A program made the position numbers and the translations under genes. Under the pieces are notes generated by a model. That model did no database searches, was not told the DNA's origin, and saw only the letters and a list, made by a program, of their open reading frames with translations. Source: Lepidodermella squamata (Eukaryota; Gastrotricha). Taken from it: a DNA stretch of 64,000 nucleotides. The stretch is taken from contig JBLDXI010000045.1 of assembly GCA_047495785.1 (NCBI GenBank), positions 861,869 to 925,868 on the forward strand. The letters are read 5' to 3'. Below, piece by piece: positions 50,563 to 60,217 of this stretch; the first letter of the stretch is position 1; each line of letters begins with the position of its first letter.

Positions 50563-52758
50563 TCACTGAATAATTTTCCGAATTTTTGAAGCAAGAGTTT
50601 TGACAAAACGTTCATTCCCTGCTAAAAGAGTATTGCAGCCACACGAGTCATCTTCAAAAATTCCAGCCAGAATAATCGCAACAGTCATGGCCACAATGTC
50701 GAACAGCTTACCGGTTTTACGCTTTTTGTCACCCATGTTGTAGACGCGGATAAAATTTCCGACAATTTTAGCGCGGTCTTCAATTCTGATCGACACCAGA
50801 GCAGGCGATGCGGTTACCAATGAGTGGAAACAAAGCAAAAGAGAAGCCGTATTTTCGCTCAATTCACGCATTTTCTCGAGTTCGCTAAGAATAGATCGGG
50901 CTAATTCATCGAGATTTTTGCGATATTTAGTCGCAAGTCGCAAACGGCAGTCAATACTGCGTAAATTTCGAAAAACGCCCGCCAAACACAGCGGCGAAAA
51001 ATGCGTAGAAACCCTCGAAAAATCAGTCATAAATTTGATCGCAGGATCGAATCGTTTACTTTCCATAAGTTTGGCGAAGTAGGATTGGCGAAATGAAGGC
51101 GCCGATATCATAGCCAAGAGAAAATCGAAAATTATTCGGGATCCTCCGATCAACCGAATAGTCACATGCTTCGAAGCAGTCTCCATTCGAGCGAGAACAG
51201 AATCGACAAATCGATCGCAGAAAAAACGGTTGTTAACAACGGATGCCGCAGCTGAGTTGTCATTTGAGTGGCCGAGAATAAAGTCCAAGTAATGAATAGC
51301 CAGAACAAGTTGCTGCTCCCCGAGTTCATCCTTCTGTTCAAGCTTTTCGAGGTTTTCGAAGGTTAGCTCCAGTTTCAAGCCGATGAACGTGAAAATCGAA
51401 GACATCTTAACCAGGGCCGTATGCAGACGTTCAGACCCTGCTATAAAAGCCAGGTAGATAGACAAGAGGCCTGAAATATCGTAGCAAAGCAACATGGAAG
51501 TAACCACTTTGGTTGAAGTTGTATCTTTCGCTTTGATGAATGCGCTTTTCCAATCGCCGAAACCCATCGAGGCAGCAAGGCAAAGGCGGTCGATGGTTTC
51601 AATGCACTCGCGATCAGACAACGCTGTGAGGTTTTTCTGAAATTTCTTACTACCATTGTCCGGTGAAATGTGATGAACAGCAGTTCTGATCAAAATATCT
51701 GGCAATGTTTCCCTCGAAGCACTGTGCTCACGCATGATTGATTCATCGTAAGGTTCTCCGGTGAATAAATCGTACAACGCGAGTTTGGCATACCAACTGA
51801 TGTCATTCAGAGGCGCGGTCGAGTCAATAAATTCCGGAAATTGGCGAAAAATGCAGAAAATTTCTACCCATGACGTTAGCACATCTGAAAAAGCGCCCAA
51901 AGGAGCCAATCCAATTTTCTTCAGCGACTCGGGTTTCGTGAGGCTAGCAGCAAACTTGGCTACAAAAGCCCTCGCCCATGGCAGTTCAACTACCTTGGAA
52001 TAATCGCGTAAAACGTCCGCTGCTTCAACGACGAGCCTCGTAAGTCGGCCGAGAAATCGCAACTGATCCACATTCATTTCAAGAAAATCAGCGTTAGATA
52101 AAAAATCGCTTAAAAATTTGTTCTTCGCGATTCCGTCAATAAATTTAGTCGCTTGGTTGCGAGAATCGGGATGAGTTTCAGATAGCCAGGTCTCAAATCG
52201 AACCAAAAAGAAAATACTTTCCAGCCAATCGACTGGTTCTTTCATTTTCAAAATTTTGTCAATGGGCGAGTTTTTATCATTCAGGTCACTAAGATCGCTC
52301 GCAGTTATTCCCTCAGGGTGAAAATGGCCATTTTTGAGATAGGCAGCCGCTCGTGAAACTCCCAGTTCGGCATTCGGAGGCGGCTTCTTATTGCCGTATC
52401 GAAACACTCTTAACTTGTAGAGGCTAACCGCTTGCTTAAGCTTGCCAATTTTAGCCGCTAGATCAATCATGTGATCCAACAAATTGGCATCGAATTCACC
52501 GAAAACTTCACCGGCTTTCAAGTAGAGTTTGTATGTTCCTTCAAAGTCTTCGCCTGTTACAACCCGGGCAGCTTTCACTAACAGGTTCAATTGAGTCTTC
52601 TTCAACGCATCCATGGCTTCTTTGCCACCAGCTGCCCTGATTCGGACTTCATCGCGAAATTTAACGACATCAGCCCGGTTTCGTAATTTTACAAATAATT
52701 CGCTGATTTGGTCAGATCCAGGCTCAACGTTTTTGCCGAAAATAATGCCGAAATCCAT
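50563..52758 (-). CDS. P12: LIFG-PGS array paralogue, MDF subfamily
   Basis: Single exon, 731 residues. MDFGIIFGKNVEPGS, IRAAGGKEAMDALKK at about 41-55, TPR-like EDFEGTYKLYLKAGEVFGEFD and AKIGKLKQAVSLYKL, then FLEMNVDQLRFLGRLTR, PWARAFVAKFAASLTKPESLKK, APLNDISW (P-L-N-D variant) and CIETIDRLCLAASMGFGDW. VVNNRFFCDRFVDSV is shared with P13 and P14. Function unknown; no targeting signal. TGTTTTAG ends 16 nt upstream of the ATG. The 3' end lies near the CpG-rich island. Confidence 0.85.
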   Translation of the reverse strand: MDFGIIFGKNVEPGSDQISELFVKLRNRADVVKFRDEVRIRAAGGKEAMDALKKTQLNLLVKAARVVTGEDFEGTYKLYLKAGEVFGEFDANLLDHMIDLAAKIGKLKQAVSLYKLRVFRYGNKKPPPNAELGVSRAAAYLKNGHFHPEGITASDLSDLNDKNSPIDKILKMKEPVDWLESIFFLVRFETWLSETHPDSRNQATKFIDGIAKNKFLSDFLSNADFLEMNVDQLRFLGRLTRLVVEAADVLRDYSKVVELPWARAFVAKFAASLTKPESLKKIGLAPLGAFSDVLTSWVEIFCIFRQFPEFIDSTAPLNDISWYAKLALYDLFTGEPYDESIMREHSASRETLPDILIRTAVHHISPDNGSKKFQKNLTALSDRECIETIDRLCLAASMGFGDWKSAFIKAKDTTSTKVVTSMLLCYDISGLLSIYLAFIAGSERLHTALVKMSSIFTFIGLKLELTFENLEKLEQKDELGEQQLVLAIHYLDFILGHSNDNSAAASVVNNRFFCDRFVDSVLARMETASKHVTIRLIGGSRIIFDFLLAMISAPSFRQSYFAKLMESKRFDPAIKFMTDFSRVSTHFSPLCLAGVFRNLRSIDCRLRLATKYRKNLDELARSILSELEKMRELSENTASLLLCFHSLVTASPALVSIRIEDRAKIVGNFIRVYNMGDKKRKTGKLFDIVAMTVAIILAGIFEDDSCGCNTLLAGNERFVKTLASKIRKIIQ

Positions 52759-52832
52759 ATGACAAAAATCAAATCTAAAACACCATTACATAAATTATTA
52801 GCATTTTTTTAATAAAACAATTATGACAATTT

Positions 52833-53958
52833 TCACGCATCAAAGCCCAGACATTTGTAGAATCTAACCATATCTTCGGCGTTCAATCTGTGAACAATTT
52901 CTCTCAAATGAGCATAACGACACAAATCGCTGTCCAAGGGACCATCGACTTTGGAGTGACTGAAAGCTCGAATTCTCAAGTGCTGCTGACGAGCGGCTAG
53001 ACCGGTGAAGAAAGCATCCTCATTTGTCAGGGAGTTATCTGCGTGTCTCAGTCCGTAGGGTATCAACAAATCCAAATTTCCTAATTGAAAGATATACGCC
53101 GTTCCGGAGCAAAATCGCGGAAAATACATGGGTGCGTAGACTTCAAACGGTGTATAATTTTTGTCAAGTTGGTAGCGAATGACCCGAGAATTCGGCCATG
53201 CGCGACAATAGAATGTCTTGTCATCGGCACTGTTCCGCCTCATCAATCGACCAACTGAGTGAGCTACAGCGGGTAAGTTGACAAAAGTATCATCGTCAGC
53301 TTTAACCACGTAGTAGCTGGACGGGTTCACCGCTTGATTTGTCAATTTCAGTTTATGGCGAATCCAGATAAAAGTTTCCAGGCTTTTCAGGGTCAATAAT
53401 CGGTATTCATCGATGACGTTCAAAATTATCACATCGCCGTAAATCGAACTTTCATTCAGCAGTTTTCTGTCAATTTCCGCTTCATCAGATGCTGTCGTAT
53501 TCCGGGCTTTCCCTACGAAGAAGTAAGGTCCAATTACATTAGATCCGATAGTTGCTGAGAGAAATCGACGATTCGCCCAGGTTTGGCGAATGGCATTGCG
53601 GTTGTCGAATCGGTCGCGGCCTGAGATGACAGCGATTATTAGCGGTATTTCCACAGGCCCACTATCGTAGGTGGGATCTTGAATAAAAATACAAGAAATC
53701 GTATAATAATTGAATGCGTAATTCATGCGCTTACTAGTGTAATATGTAGTCAATTGATTCAAGTTGATAAGAATGCATTTGATCGAAATAACCGCGAAAA
53801 TACCTTAAAATAATGAATTATTTCCAGTCAACGAATAGCATTCGGATATATGACTCACTTGCGAATATCAAAACCCCAAAAATTCGAATCGAAAGCGATC
53901 CATTTTTACTTGGCAAATTCACATTTTCGGGGTCATCGATTGGTGCCGTATCAGTCAT
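52833..53958 (-). CDS. Beta-1,3-galactosyltransferase-like GT31 enzyme
   Basis: Exons 53958-53859 and 53803-52833 join in phase 1 across a 55-nt intron (A|GTGAGT...TTTTAAG|GT), giving 356 residues. Splicing reconstitutes a type II anchor, IRIFGVLIFASIFAVISIKC at about 24-43, after a short cytosolic N-terminus, so the enzyme should be Golgi-resident with a lumenal catalytic domain. Motifs of glycosyltransferase family 31 are in order: RNAIRQTW (102-109), FFVG, IDEYRLLTLK, KADDDTF with the metal-binding DDD at 203-205, FPRFCSGTAY, and NEDAFFTG with ED at 295-296. It should transfer Gal or GlcNAc from a UDP-sugar in beta-1,3 linkage; acceptor specificity cannot be read from sequence. Length and motif set are complete. 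It starts only 75 nt from P12 and is unrelated to the array. Confidence 0.85.
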
Positions 53959-54545
53959 TTCAGCGCGGTCCGCATTGAAAATGTGTGCTCACAGTCAAAA
54001 TTAACGATTTCCAAGAACAAGCGAGAATTTGTTCAATTGAACATTTCTATTAGGCAAGTCCTTGGCGAAAGACTGAGTGTACATTTTCATTTTATGCACA
54101 AGGATTGGTCGGCGAGTTCTGGCGGCCGGAAATTGCAAAATAGACTTTGTTTTGCGGAAAGTTGTCTCATTTAGTCACCTTAAAATCACGAAATAAATGC
54201 TAAAACTAGTTAATTCTGTCACAATGAACAAACTTCGACGGAAAACAGCAGCTTCGTAGCTTAAAAATGCAAAAATGCACAGTAAATCACCAAGTGAAAA
54301 CCACTAAAAAGAAATTATAAATCAATTCATAAAATAAGACAAATTTCGGCATTAAGATTCTTTATTTGAATATTCGAAATGTCACGAAGCCTTGAAATCC
54401 CAGCAATCACAAGTACAAAATCTGATCAGATATAGGTAAATAAGAGATGCATAGTTAAGAGTGTAAGTAAGCATACAGCATTAACAATATTAATGTGAGA
54501 AAATTGGTGACATTTTACGAAAACATGGGCAGAGTCAAATAACGT
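53959..54545. other. Intergenic, no gene supported
   Basis: About 0.6 kb between the GT31 gene and P13. No motif-bearing frame is seen; the sequence becomes AT-rich towards P13. Confidence 0.5.
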
Positions 54546-56762
54546 TCAAACATTAACAATCAGTTCAAGTTCTTTGATCAGCAATTTTATCGATTTTGAC
54601 TCGGCTTTGCGTACAAAAGTTTTCAACTTTGGATCAATCGAAACAAGCCAAGCGAGATTAATTGCAACAATCATCAAGACAATATCGATGTCTTTCGAAA
54701 TTTTCTTCTGACGGGTTTTCATTGCGGACTGAAAAATACGCAAAAAGCCTGAAATCAGCTTTGAGCGATCGCTTCCTTCGAAATCAACGCTTTCAATTTT
54801 GACCAATACAGGGCATGCGATAAACAAGGAATGAAACAGTAAGAGATACAGCGCCGTGTTTTGAACACTTGCGATTTCGGAATCGATGCAAATCCGAGAG
54901 ACAACATGCTGTCCGAGCTTTGAAAGCTTGATTGAAAATTTTGCAGCCAGTCGATCGCGGCAATCAAAACTCGTCAATGTGCGAAATACAGCGGTGACAC
55001 AACCCAGCGAGAAATGTGATGGAACCTTCTTGAACTCACACAAAAATTTGACTGCAGGATCGAATTTCTCTTTATTCATTAATCGAGCGAAAAATGAGTC
55101 TTTGAACAAAGGCGCAGAAAGCAGAAAGTCCACAACGGCAAAGATGAATTTGTGATAGCCTGGAATTAGCGAAGAAATTTCGTGACTCATCACAGCGTCA
55201 ACGCGACTTAACAGCGAGCCAACAAATCGCTTGCAAAATTCTTTGTTATTCACAGCGCGGGATGAATCTGGCTTTTCAGCTTTGAAAGAAATCAGTTCCA
55301 AGTTGCGAATCGACACAGCAAGCTCCGGCTGGCCAGAATCAGACGTCAGATTATCCAAGTGCCGACAGCAAAATTCGATTTTCAGCGCGTAAAAAACGTA
55401 AATCGAAGACATTCGCATGATTTCAGTTTGGACAGGAGTAGCTTTGAAATTCATGAAAACAGCGGCTAAAATGTTTGAAACAGCGCAGGTCAAAATCTGG
55501 GTTGTGATATAGTGAGGAACGTAAGAGTCTTCGTTCTTGTTGCTCAAGAACTGGCACTGCCATTCAGCAAAAGCGGTCATTCCAAGCAAGCACAATCGAT
55601 CAATCGATTCAATAACCTCTTTCGACGACAATTTGTTCGCTGATTTTACAAATTGCGTGTAATCAGGACGGTGCGGATTACCCTGTCCCATGGTCATCAA
55701 GAATGCGGAGATTTCAGTAGCTCCACTTGGGCTGCAGTGGGTAAGAGGATTGAATGGGCCACCGCTGAACAGCAGAAGGAGGGCCACTTTCGTGCACCAC
55801 GCAAAATCGTTGAAAGGCGGCATGTGATCGACTCGGATTTTGCAAGCTTTGAAAAGCATTGCGATTTGAAGCCAACCGTGAATAGCATCGTCAAAAGCTC
55901 CGATCGGGGCAATTGCCAGTCTCTTGATCGCCTCCGGTTTGGCGAGACTCAAGCCGAAGTTTGTAACAAATTTTCTGGCCCATGGCAGCTCGGGAATCAA
56001 AGAATGCAAATCCAGCGCTATGCAATACATGAAAATCATTTTGGTGAATTGGCCGAGGAAACGAAGCTGGTTCAAATTCATGTTAACAAAATCAGCTTTA
56101 TCCAACAAATCACTCAAAAACGGACTCTTGGCTATCCCAGTGACGAGCTTAATTCCTTCATTTCTCGCCTGGTTACGAAATTTCGCTAAATATTTTGTAG
56201 CCCGCAATAGGTAGAAGAACGCTTCCATCCAATCAAATGGCTCGACAAGGTTCAGAATTGGATCAATCGGAGATGACATATCCATCGAGCCGCCAATTTC
56301 GAAGGGTAAGACGAACTCGACTGGGAAGTGGCCGTGCCTTACGTAGAAGTCTCCAAGTCGCAGGCCGGGTCTGCCACAACGGGGGTCCATAGGGCCGTAA
56401 CACGACAGTCGAAGAGAGTACAGGCCAACAACCTGTCGAAATTTCCCTTTTTCAAGCAGGCGATCTGCGATGTTAGTGAACGCGAAAAAATCCCATTCTC
56501 CATCAATTTCAGCAATTTTATGCATGTAATTCATATAGCCGTCATAGTCACCCTCGATCGAAGCATCACCAGCTTTCATTTCCAATTCAAAAGTGGCATC
56601 ATGCCTTGCATCAATTGCCTCCTGGCCGCCAGCCACTGTCTCCCGCAGTTCTTCGCGGAATAGAGCAACGGCTTCGCGGTTCTTCAAACAAACCAGCACA
56701 TTGCTAACTGAATCTGATCCTGGTTCAACATCTTTACCGAATAAAAGCTGGTTAAAATCCAT
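54546..56762 (-). CDS. P13: LIFG-PGS array paralogue, MDF subfamily
   Basis: Single exon, 738 residues. MDFNQLLFGKDVEPGSDSV, then ETVAGGQEAIDARHD at about 41-55 (V-A-G-G variant), TPR-like EGDYDGYMNYMHKIAEIDGEWD and LEKGKFRQVVGLYSL. FVNMNLNQLRFLGQFTK, PWARKFVTNFGLSLAKPEAIKR, PPFNDFAW and VIESIDRLCLLGMTAFAEW follow, with AVNNKEFCKRFVGSL in the C-terminal half. Closest to P12 and P14. Function unknown. TATTTAG abuts the ATG (0 nt). Between P13 and P14 there are only about 160 nt of spacer. Confidence 0.85.
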   Translation of the reverse strand: MDFNQLLFGKDVEPGSDSVSNVLVCLKNREAVALFREELRETVAGGQEAIDARHDATFELEMKAGDASIEGDYDGYMNYMHKIAEIDGEWDFFAFTNIADRLLEKGKFRQVVGLYSLRLSCYGPMDPRCGRPGLRLGDFYVRHGHFPVEFVLPFEIGGSMDMSSPIDPILNLVEPFDWMEAFFYLLRATKYLAKFRNQARNEGIKLVTGIAKSPFLSDLLDKADFVNMNLNQLRFLGQFTKMIFMYCIALDLHSLIPELPWARKFVTNFGLSLAKPEAIKRLAIAPIGAFDDAIHGWLQIAMLFKACKIRVDHMPPFNDFAWCTKVALLLLFSGGPFNPLTHCSPSGATEISAFLMTMGQGNPHRPDYTQFVKSANKLSSKEVIESIDRLCLLGMTAFAEWQCQFLSNKNEDSYVPHYITTQILTCAVSNILAAVFMNFKATPVQTEIMRMSSIYVFYALKIEFCCRHLDNLTSDSGQPELAVSIRNLELISFKAEKPDSSRAVNNKEFCKRFVGSLLSRVDAVMSHEISSLIPGYHKFIFAVVDFLLSAPLFKDSFFARLMNKEKFDPAVKFLCEFKKVPSHFSLGCVTAVFRTLTSFDCRDRLAAKFSIKLSKLGQHVVSRICIDSEIASVQNTALYLLLFHSLFIACPVLVKIESVDFEGSDRSKLISGFLRIFQSAMKTRQKKISKDIDIVLMIVAINLAWLVSIDPKLKTFVRKAESKSIKLLIKELELIVNV

Positions 56763-56926
56763 CTAAATAATAATATAGAATCAATTCCAGTCATTGAAAG
56801 CAGCGAGTTTTATTTTTTGACCATTTATTCAACTTTTAGTTATGTGAGTTTATTGCGTAATGAAAAAAAATGAAAGATGAAATCATCACAAATTTAGAAT
56901 CAATGGAAATCAGCTTGAGAATGAGG

Positions 56927-59137
56927 TTAATTGATGACCCTTTGAAACTCGCGAATGCAAACGGCCATCATGTTTTGATCTTCAGTTTTGAGAGTTTTGA
57001 AAAGTAAGTAATCATTCGAAATAAGTTCGGCAAGAATAATTGCTATTGCCATCAAAATGAGATTGCAAGCGTTATCCCCGCCAGCGCTAATGCGATCGAC
57101 GAGCTTCAGCAAATATCGGCAAAATTTCACTCGATGAGAAGAATACGGGAAAACCTGCTCAGTTGATACCAGCCACGGCTTAGTAACGAATAACGAGCGT
57201 AAACACAACAAAAAGGAACAAATTTGCTCAACATCAGCGGTATCAGAATTTTTCTTCAAATTCCAAGCGAGGCTCTGGGCAAATTTTGAAAATTGCTGCC
57301 CATATTTTGCAGCTAATCTAGTTCGATTTTCTGCACGTTCCAGCCTCTGAAAAGTAGCAGCCAAACAAATTGAAGGTTGCATCTTGCTGTTGTTCTCGAA
57401 AGCACATAGAAATTCAATTGCTGGATCGAATCGCTCACTCTGCATCAGTTCTGCGAAGTATGAGCTGTTGAAGCAAGGCGTCGAAAACAAATTAAACAGG
57501 AAATCGAACAGCTGCTTCGGGCCGAAAGCGAACAACAGAGCTGGATGTTTTGATACGGCTTCAATATTACGAATCACAGAGTCGAAAAATCGATCGCAAA
57601 AATCTCGATTGTTCACGACAGAAGATGCACCGGGGTTTTTGGCGTCTTGAAAAATGACACCAAGGTTTCGAACGCAAACTGCCAACGCAGGCCGGCCGAA
57701 ATCAGAGTTGAGTTTATCCAAATTTTGGCAGCAAAATTCGAGTTTCAAAGCGTAGAATACGAATATTGACGGGATCTGCCATAACACTTTTTGTTTCGGG
57801 GTTCCCATCAAATTCCAGTGGATAAAATTGAAAAGATTCGAGACATCAGAATTCAGATCACGAAGCGTGTTGACTCGTTTTGAAGCAGCCTCTTCGGCCG
57901 GCTCTATGAACTCATTTTTCCATTCAGCAAACGCAATCATGCCAAGTAAGCAGAGGCGATCGATTGTAGCCGCCATTTCCTGATCGGAAAATTCTTCGAA
58001 ATTGCGGGAAAAATCGTTCGAATAAGGCAGCCGCGAGAACTTATCGGCAAGTTTGATCACAATACTTGCGCAGTCAAGCATTTCTTTCTTTCGAGATTTT
58101 ACGGCCACAACGTCCAATGGGTTTTTGCCAAACAGGAAAAGTAACGCGACTTTTGAATACCAAGACATATCATTGAACGGGGGTGTTGTATCAAGTCGAA
58201 TTCCGCAATTCGAAAATAGAATAACGAAATCCATCCACCCGCAAATGATGTCATCGAAAGCATCGAGTGGGGCATGGGCGAGTCGCTTCATCGAATTTGG
58301 TTTAGCTAGACTAGAGCCGAAGGTGGTCAGAAACGATTTAGCCCAAGGCTGCTCGCATAAAAGCGGCCGTAACTCGAATTTTTTCGCCCATTCAATGACG
58401 CAACGAGTGAATCGTCCAATGAAATAAAGCTGAAGGATATCCATCTCAGCAAAGTCAGCTTTACCAAGTAAATCACTCAAATATTGGTTATTTGACACCG
58501 TTTTAATGAATCTTCTTGCTTCAGATGCAGCCTCATGATAGCCATGATAAAGCCAGACTCCTAGTTTGTTCAAATAAAACAACCCTTCAAGCAATGAGGT
58601 AGCTCTATCCAGGTTCAAAACCGCGTCAATGTGCGACGATTTATTGCTGAGAACCAAATCCATGTCGCATCGTTTGATTGATGTCAGAAACGGCATGAAG
58701 CGGTTTAAGGTTGAAAACGCTTCAACCTGGTGTTGCGGACCCATTTTCAGCAGGTCGTTTGTTTCATCTCTACCATATCCAATAATTCTCAGGTAGTAAA
58801 TGCCCTGGGCGTGTTTGCCTTCCCCGGCACCCATGAAAAGGTCAAAAGTTGTGTCGAACAAACGGCGATCAAAACCGCCCGAAACTTGGACGGCTTGGAA
58901 CATTTTATTTAAAGCCAGATCGTATTCTTGTTTGATTGCGGCGTCAGCCGATTCTCTGACCAGCTTTTTGACGGTTTCCTCCCTGGCTGCAATTGATTCA
59001 GGTCCACCTGCTGCTCTTTCGCGAACTTCACGGCGGAAATTGTCGACATCCCCCCGGGTTTTCAATCGAATCAACAATCTTCCGACTTTATCAGAGCCAG
59101 GATCAATATCATCTTTAAAAATGAGATGATAATCCAT
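56927..59137 (-). CDS. P14: LIFG-PGS array paralogue, MDF subfamily
   Basis: Single exon, 736 residues from ATG 59137 (MDYHLIFKDDIDPGSDKV). The frame is open 25 codons further upstream, but the signature starts here and a CATTAG acceptor-like site ends 2 nt before it. The signature Gly is replaced by Lys (LIFK). RERAAGGPESIAARE is at about 41-55, then TPR-like EYDLALNKMFQAVQVSGGFD, FAEMDILQLYFIGRFTR, PWAKSFLTTFGSSLAKPNSMKR, PPFNDMSW and MAATIDRLCLLGMIAFAEW, and VVNNRDFCDRFFDSV. Function unknown, predicted soluble and helical. Confidence 0.85.
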   Translation of the reverse strand: MDYHLIFKDDIDPGSDKVGRLLIRLKTRGDVDNFRREVRERAAGGPESIAAREETVKKLVRESADAAIKQEYDLALNKMFQAVQVSGGFDRRLFDTTFDLFMGAGEGKHAQGIYYLRIIGYGRDETNDLLKMGPQHQVEAFSTLNRFMPFLTSIKRCDMDLVLSNKSSHIDAVLNLDRATSLLEGLFYLNKLGVWLYHGYHEAASEARRFIKTVSNNQYLSDLLGKADFAEMDILQLYFIGRFTRCVIEWAKKFELRPLLCEQPWAKSFLTTFGSSLAKPNSMKRLAHAPLDAFDDIICGWMDFVILFSNCGIRLDTTPPFNDMSWYSKVALLFLFGKNPLDVVAVKSRKKEMLDCASIVIKLADKFSRLPYSNDFSRNFEEFSDQEMAATIDRLCLLGMIAFAEWKNEFIEPAEEAASKRVNTLRDLNSDVSNLFNFIHWNLMGTPKQKVLWQIPSIFVFYALKLEFCCQNLDKLNSDFGRPALAVCVRNLGVIFQDAKNPGASSVVNNRDFCDRFFDSVIRNIEAVSKHPALLFAFGPKQLFDFLFNLFSTPCFNSSYFAELMQSERFDPAIEFLCAFENNSKMQPSICLAATFQRLERAENRTRLAAKYGQQFSKFAQSLAWNLKKNSDTADVEQICSFLLCLRSLFVTKPWLVSTEQVFPYSSHRVKFCRYLLKLVDRISAGGDNACNLILMAIAIILAELISNDYLLFKTLKTEDQNMMAVCIREFQRVIN

Positions 59138-59639
59138 ATCTAATGCGAAAATTATAACGATGAAATACCTAGAAATAAGGTTAATAGTTGACGGATAAGA
59201 TCCGAATGCCAAGAAAAATTGACTGTAAATGACGATTGATAAACACTATAAAACCAAAAATCGATCAACTAATATCTTGATGAGCATTCCGCTTCAAATT
59301 CAGTCTATCATTGATATTTCTCGATCTTCACATCAGTTTTGCAAGCCGTGCACAAATCAAATGGATTGCCTGGTTTCTTCTCGTTCTTCTACGAATTTCT
59401 TGAATTTGAAAACATGAATGTTCTTTCTTCATCAAAAACAGTTCTGATGAAATTCATAAAATCTGAAAAATGATTAAACAGTGTTATGCAACCTAGATTC
59501 AAGTTAAAACATCGATTTACATGTTTATTTTGTAGCTGAAAAATATATGGTCAAACAATAAATCCAAAGTAGGGTATAACAACAAAATGTGACTCAAATC
59601 TCTTCAATAATCAGTGATCTAACTTCAAAAACAAAAATT
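59138..59639. other. Intergenic, no gene supported
   Basis: About 0.5 kb between P14 and the SANTA gene. The short plus frame near 59229 has no motif. AT-rich. Confidence 0.5.
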
Positions 59640-60020
59640 TCACGAGGCGTAAAACGAAATAAGCGTAGCAACTAGTTCTCGAATATCAGTTCTGTAGTCT
59701 TCAGGTAGCGTCTTCAGGTAAGTTATTTCGTCGTCAATCAGGTCGAGTAAATTCGGAGGAAGCCCGTCGGCAACAGCGTCGGCAAATTTCTGGCCCAGTC
59801 CGAAGATGACCATATTTTTGGCATTTCCTCGCCCATCAAGGTGAATAAACTTTCCAGAACGAGTTCTCACGACATTGGAAGAAATCCGTTCAGCGATCAG
59901 GGTAGTATAACCTCTACCCCGCTTTTTCGACAAAAATCCTTCAACGATGCAGCCGCGGAAATTTTGCTCTGGAATGATGCTCCAGTCGCTTAGAATCAAG
60001 TCAACTTTGTACGAGGTCAT
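59640..60020 (-). CDS. Stand-alone SANTA-domain protein (KNL-2/M18BP1-like domain)
   Basis: Single exon, 126 residues from ATG 60020; the frame reaches a TTG at 60026, which I do not use. Residues 4-95 follow the SANTA domain order: an L-x-D-W near the start (LILSDWSI), CIVEGFL, then LIAERISSNVVRTRSGKFIH (I-x-E-R-I...V-x-T-x-S-G), an L-x-G element, and FADAVADGLPPN-like F-x-x-G-x-P. SANTA domains occur in KNL-2/M18BP1, which helps deposit CENP-A at centromeres, and are normally joined to a Myb/SANT domain or an extended protein. Here no such domain is seen, so this is either a minimal protein, one exon of a larger gene, or a fragment. It lies between P14 and P15 in the array orientation. No clear acceptor lies just before the ATG, unlike most neighbours. 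Confidence 0.6.
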   Translation of the reverse strand: MTSYKVDLILSDWSIIPEQNFRGCIVEGFLSKKRGRGYTTLIAERISSNVVRTRSGKFIHLDGRGNAKNMVIFGLGQKFADAVADGLPPNLLDLIDDEITYLKTLPEDYRTDIRELVATLISFYAS

Positions 60021-60217
60021 TGTCAACAGAAAAATAAAATTTGTATATAAAACAACAAAAATCTAAAATTAAATCAGAGGTTAAATATTAGCCAGCAAGT
60101 ACAATGATAAATGGATGGATATACAACTGAGCGTTGACCGGTTTAACATTCGATTAAAAGATGGTACAATTTAAAAGTTTGTAAATCAACAAGAAAGTCA
60201 ACAATGAATGCAGCGAT

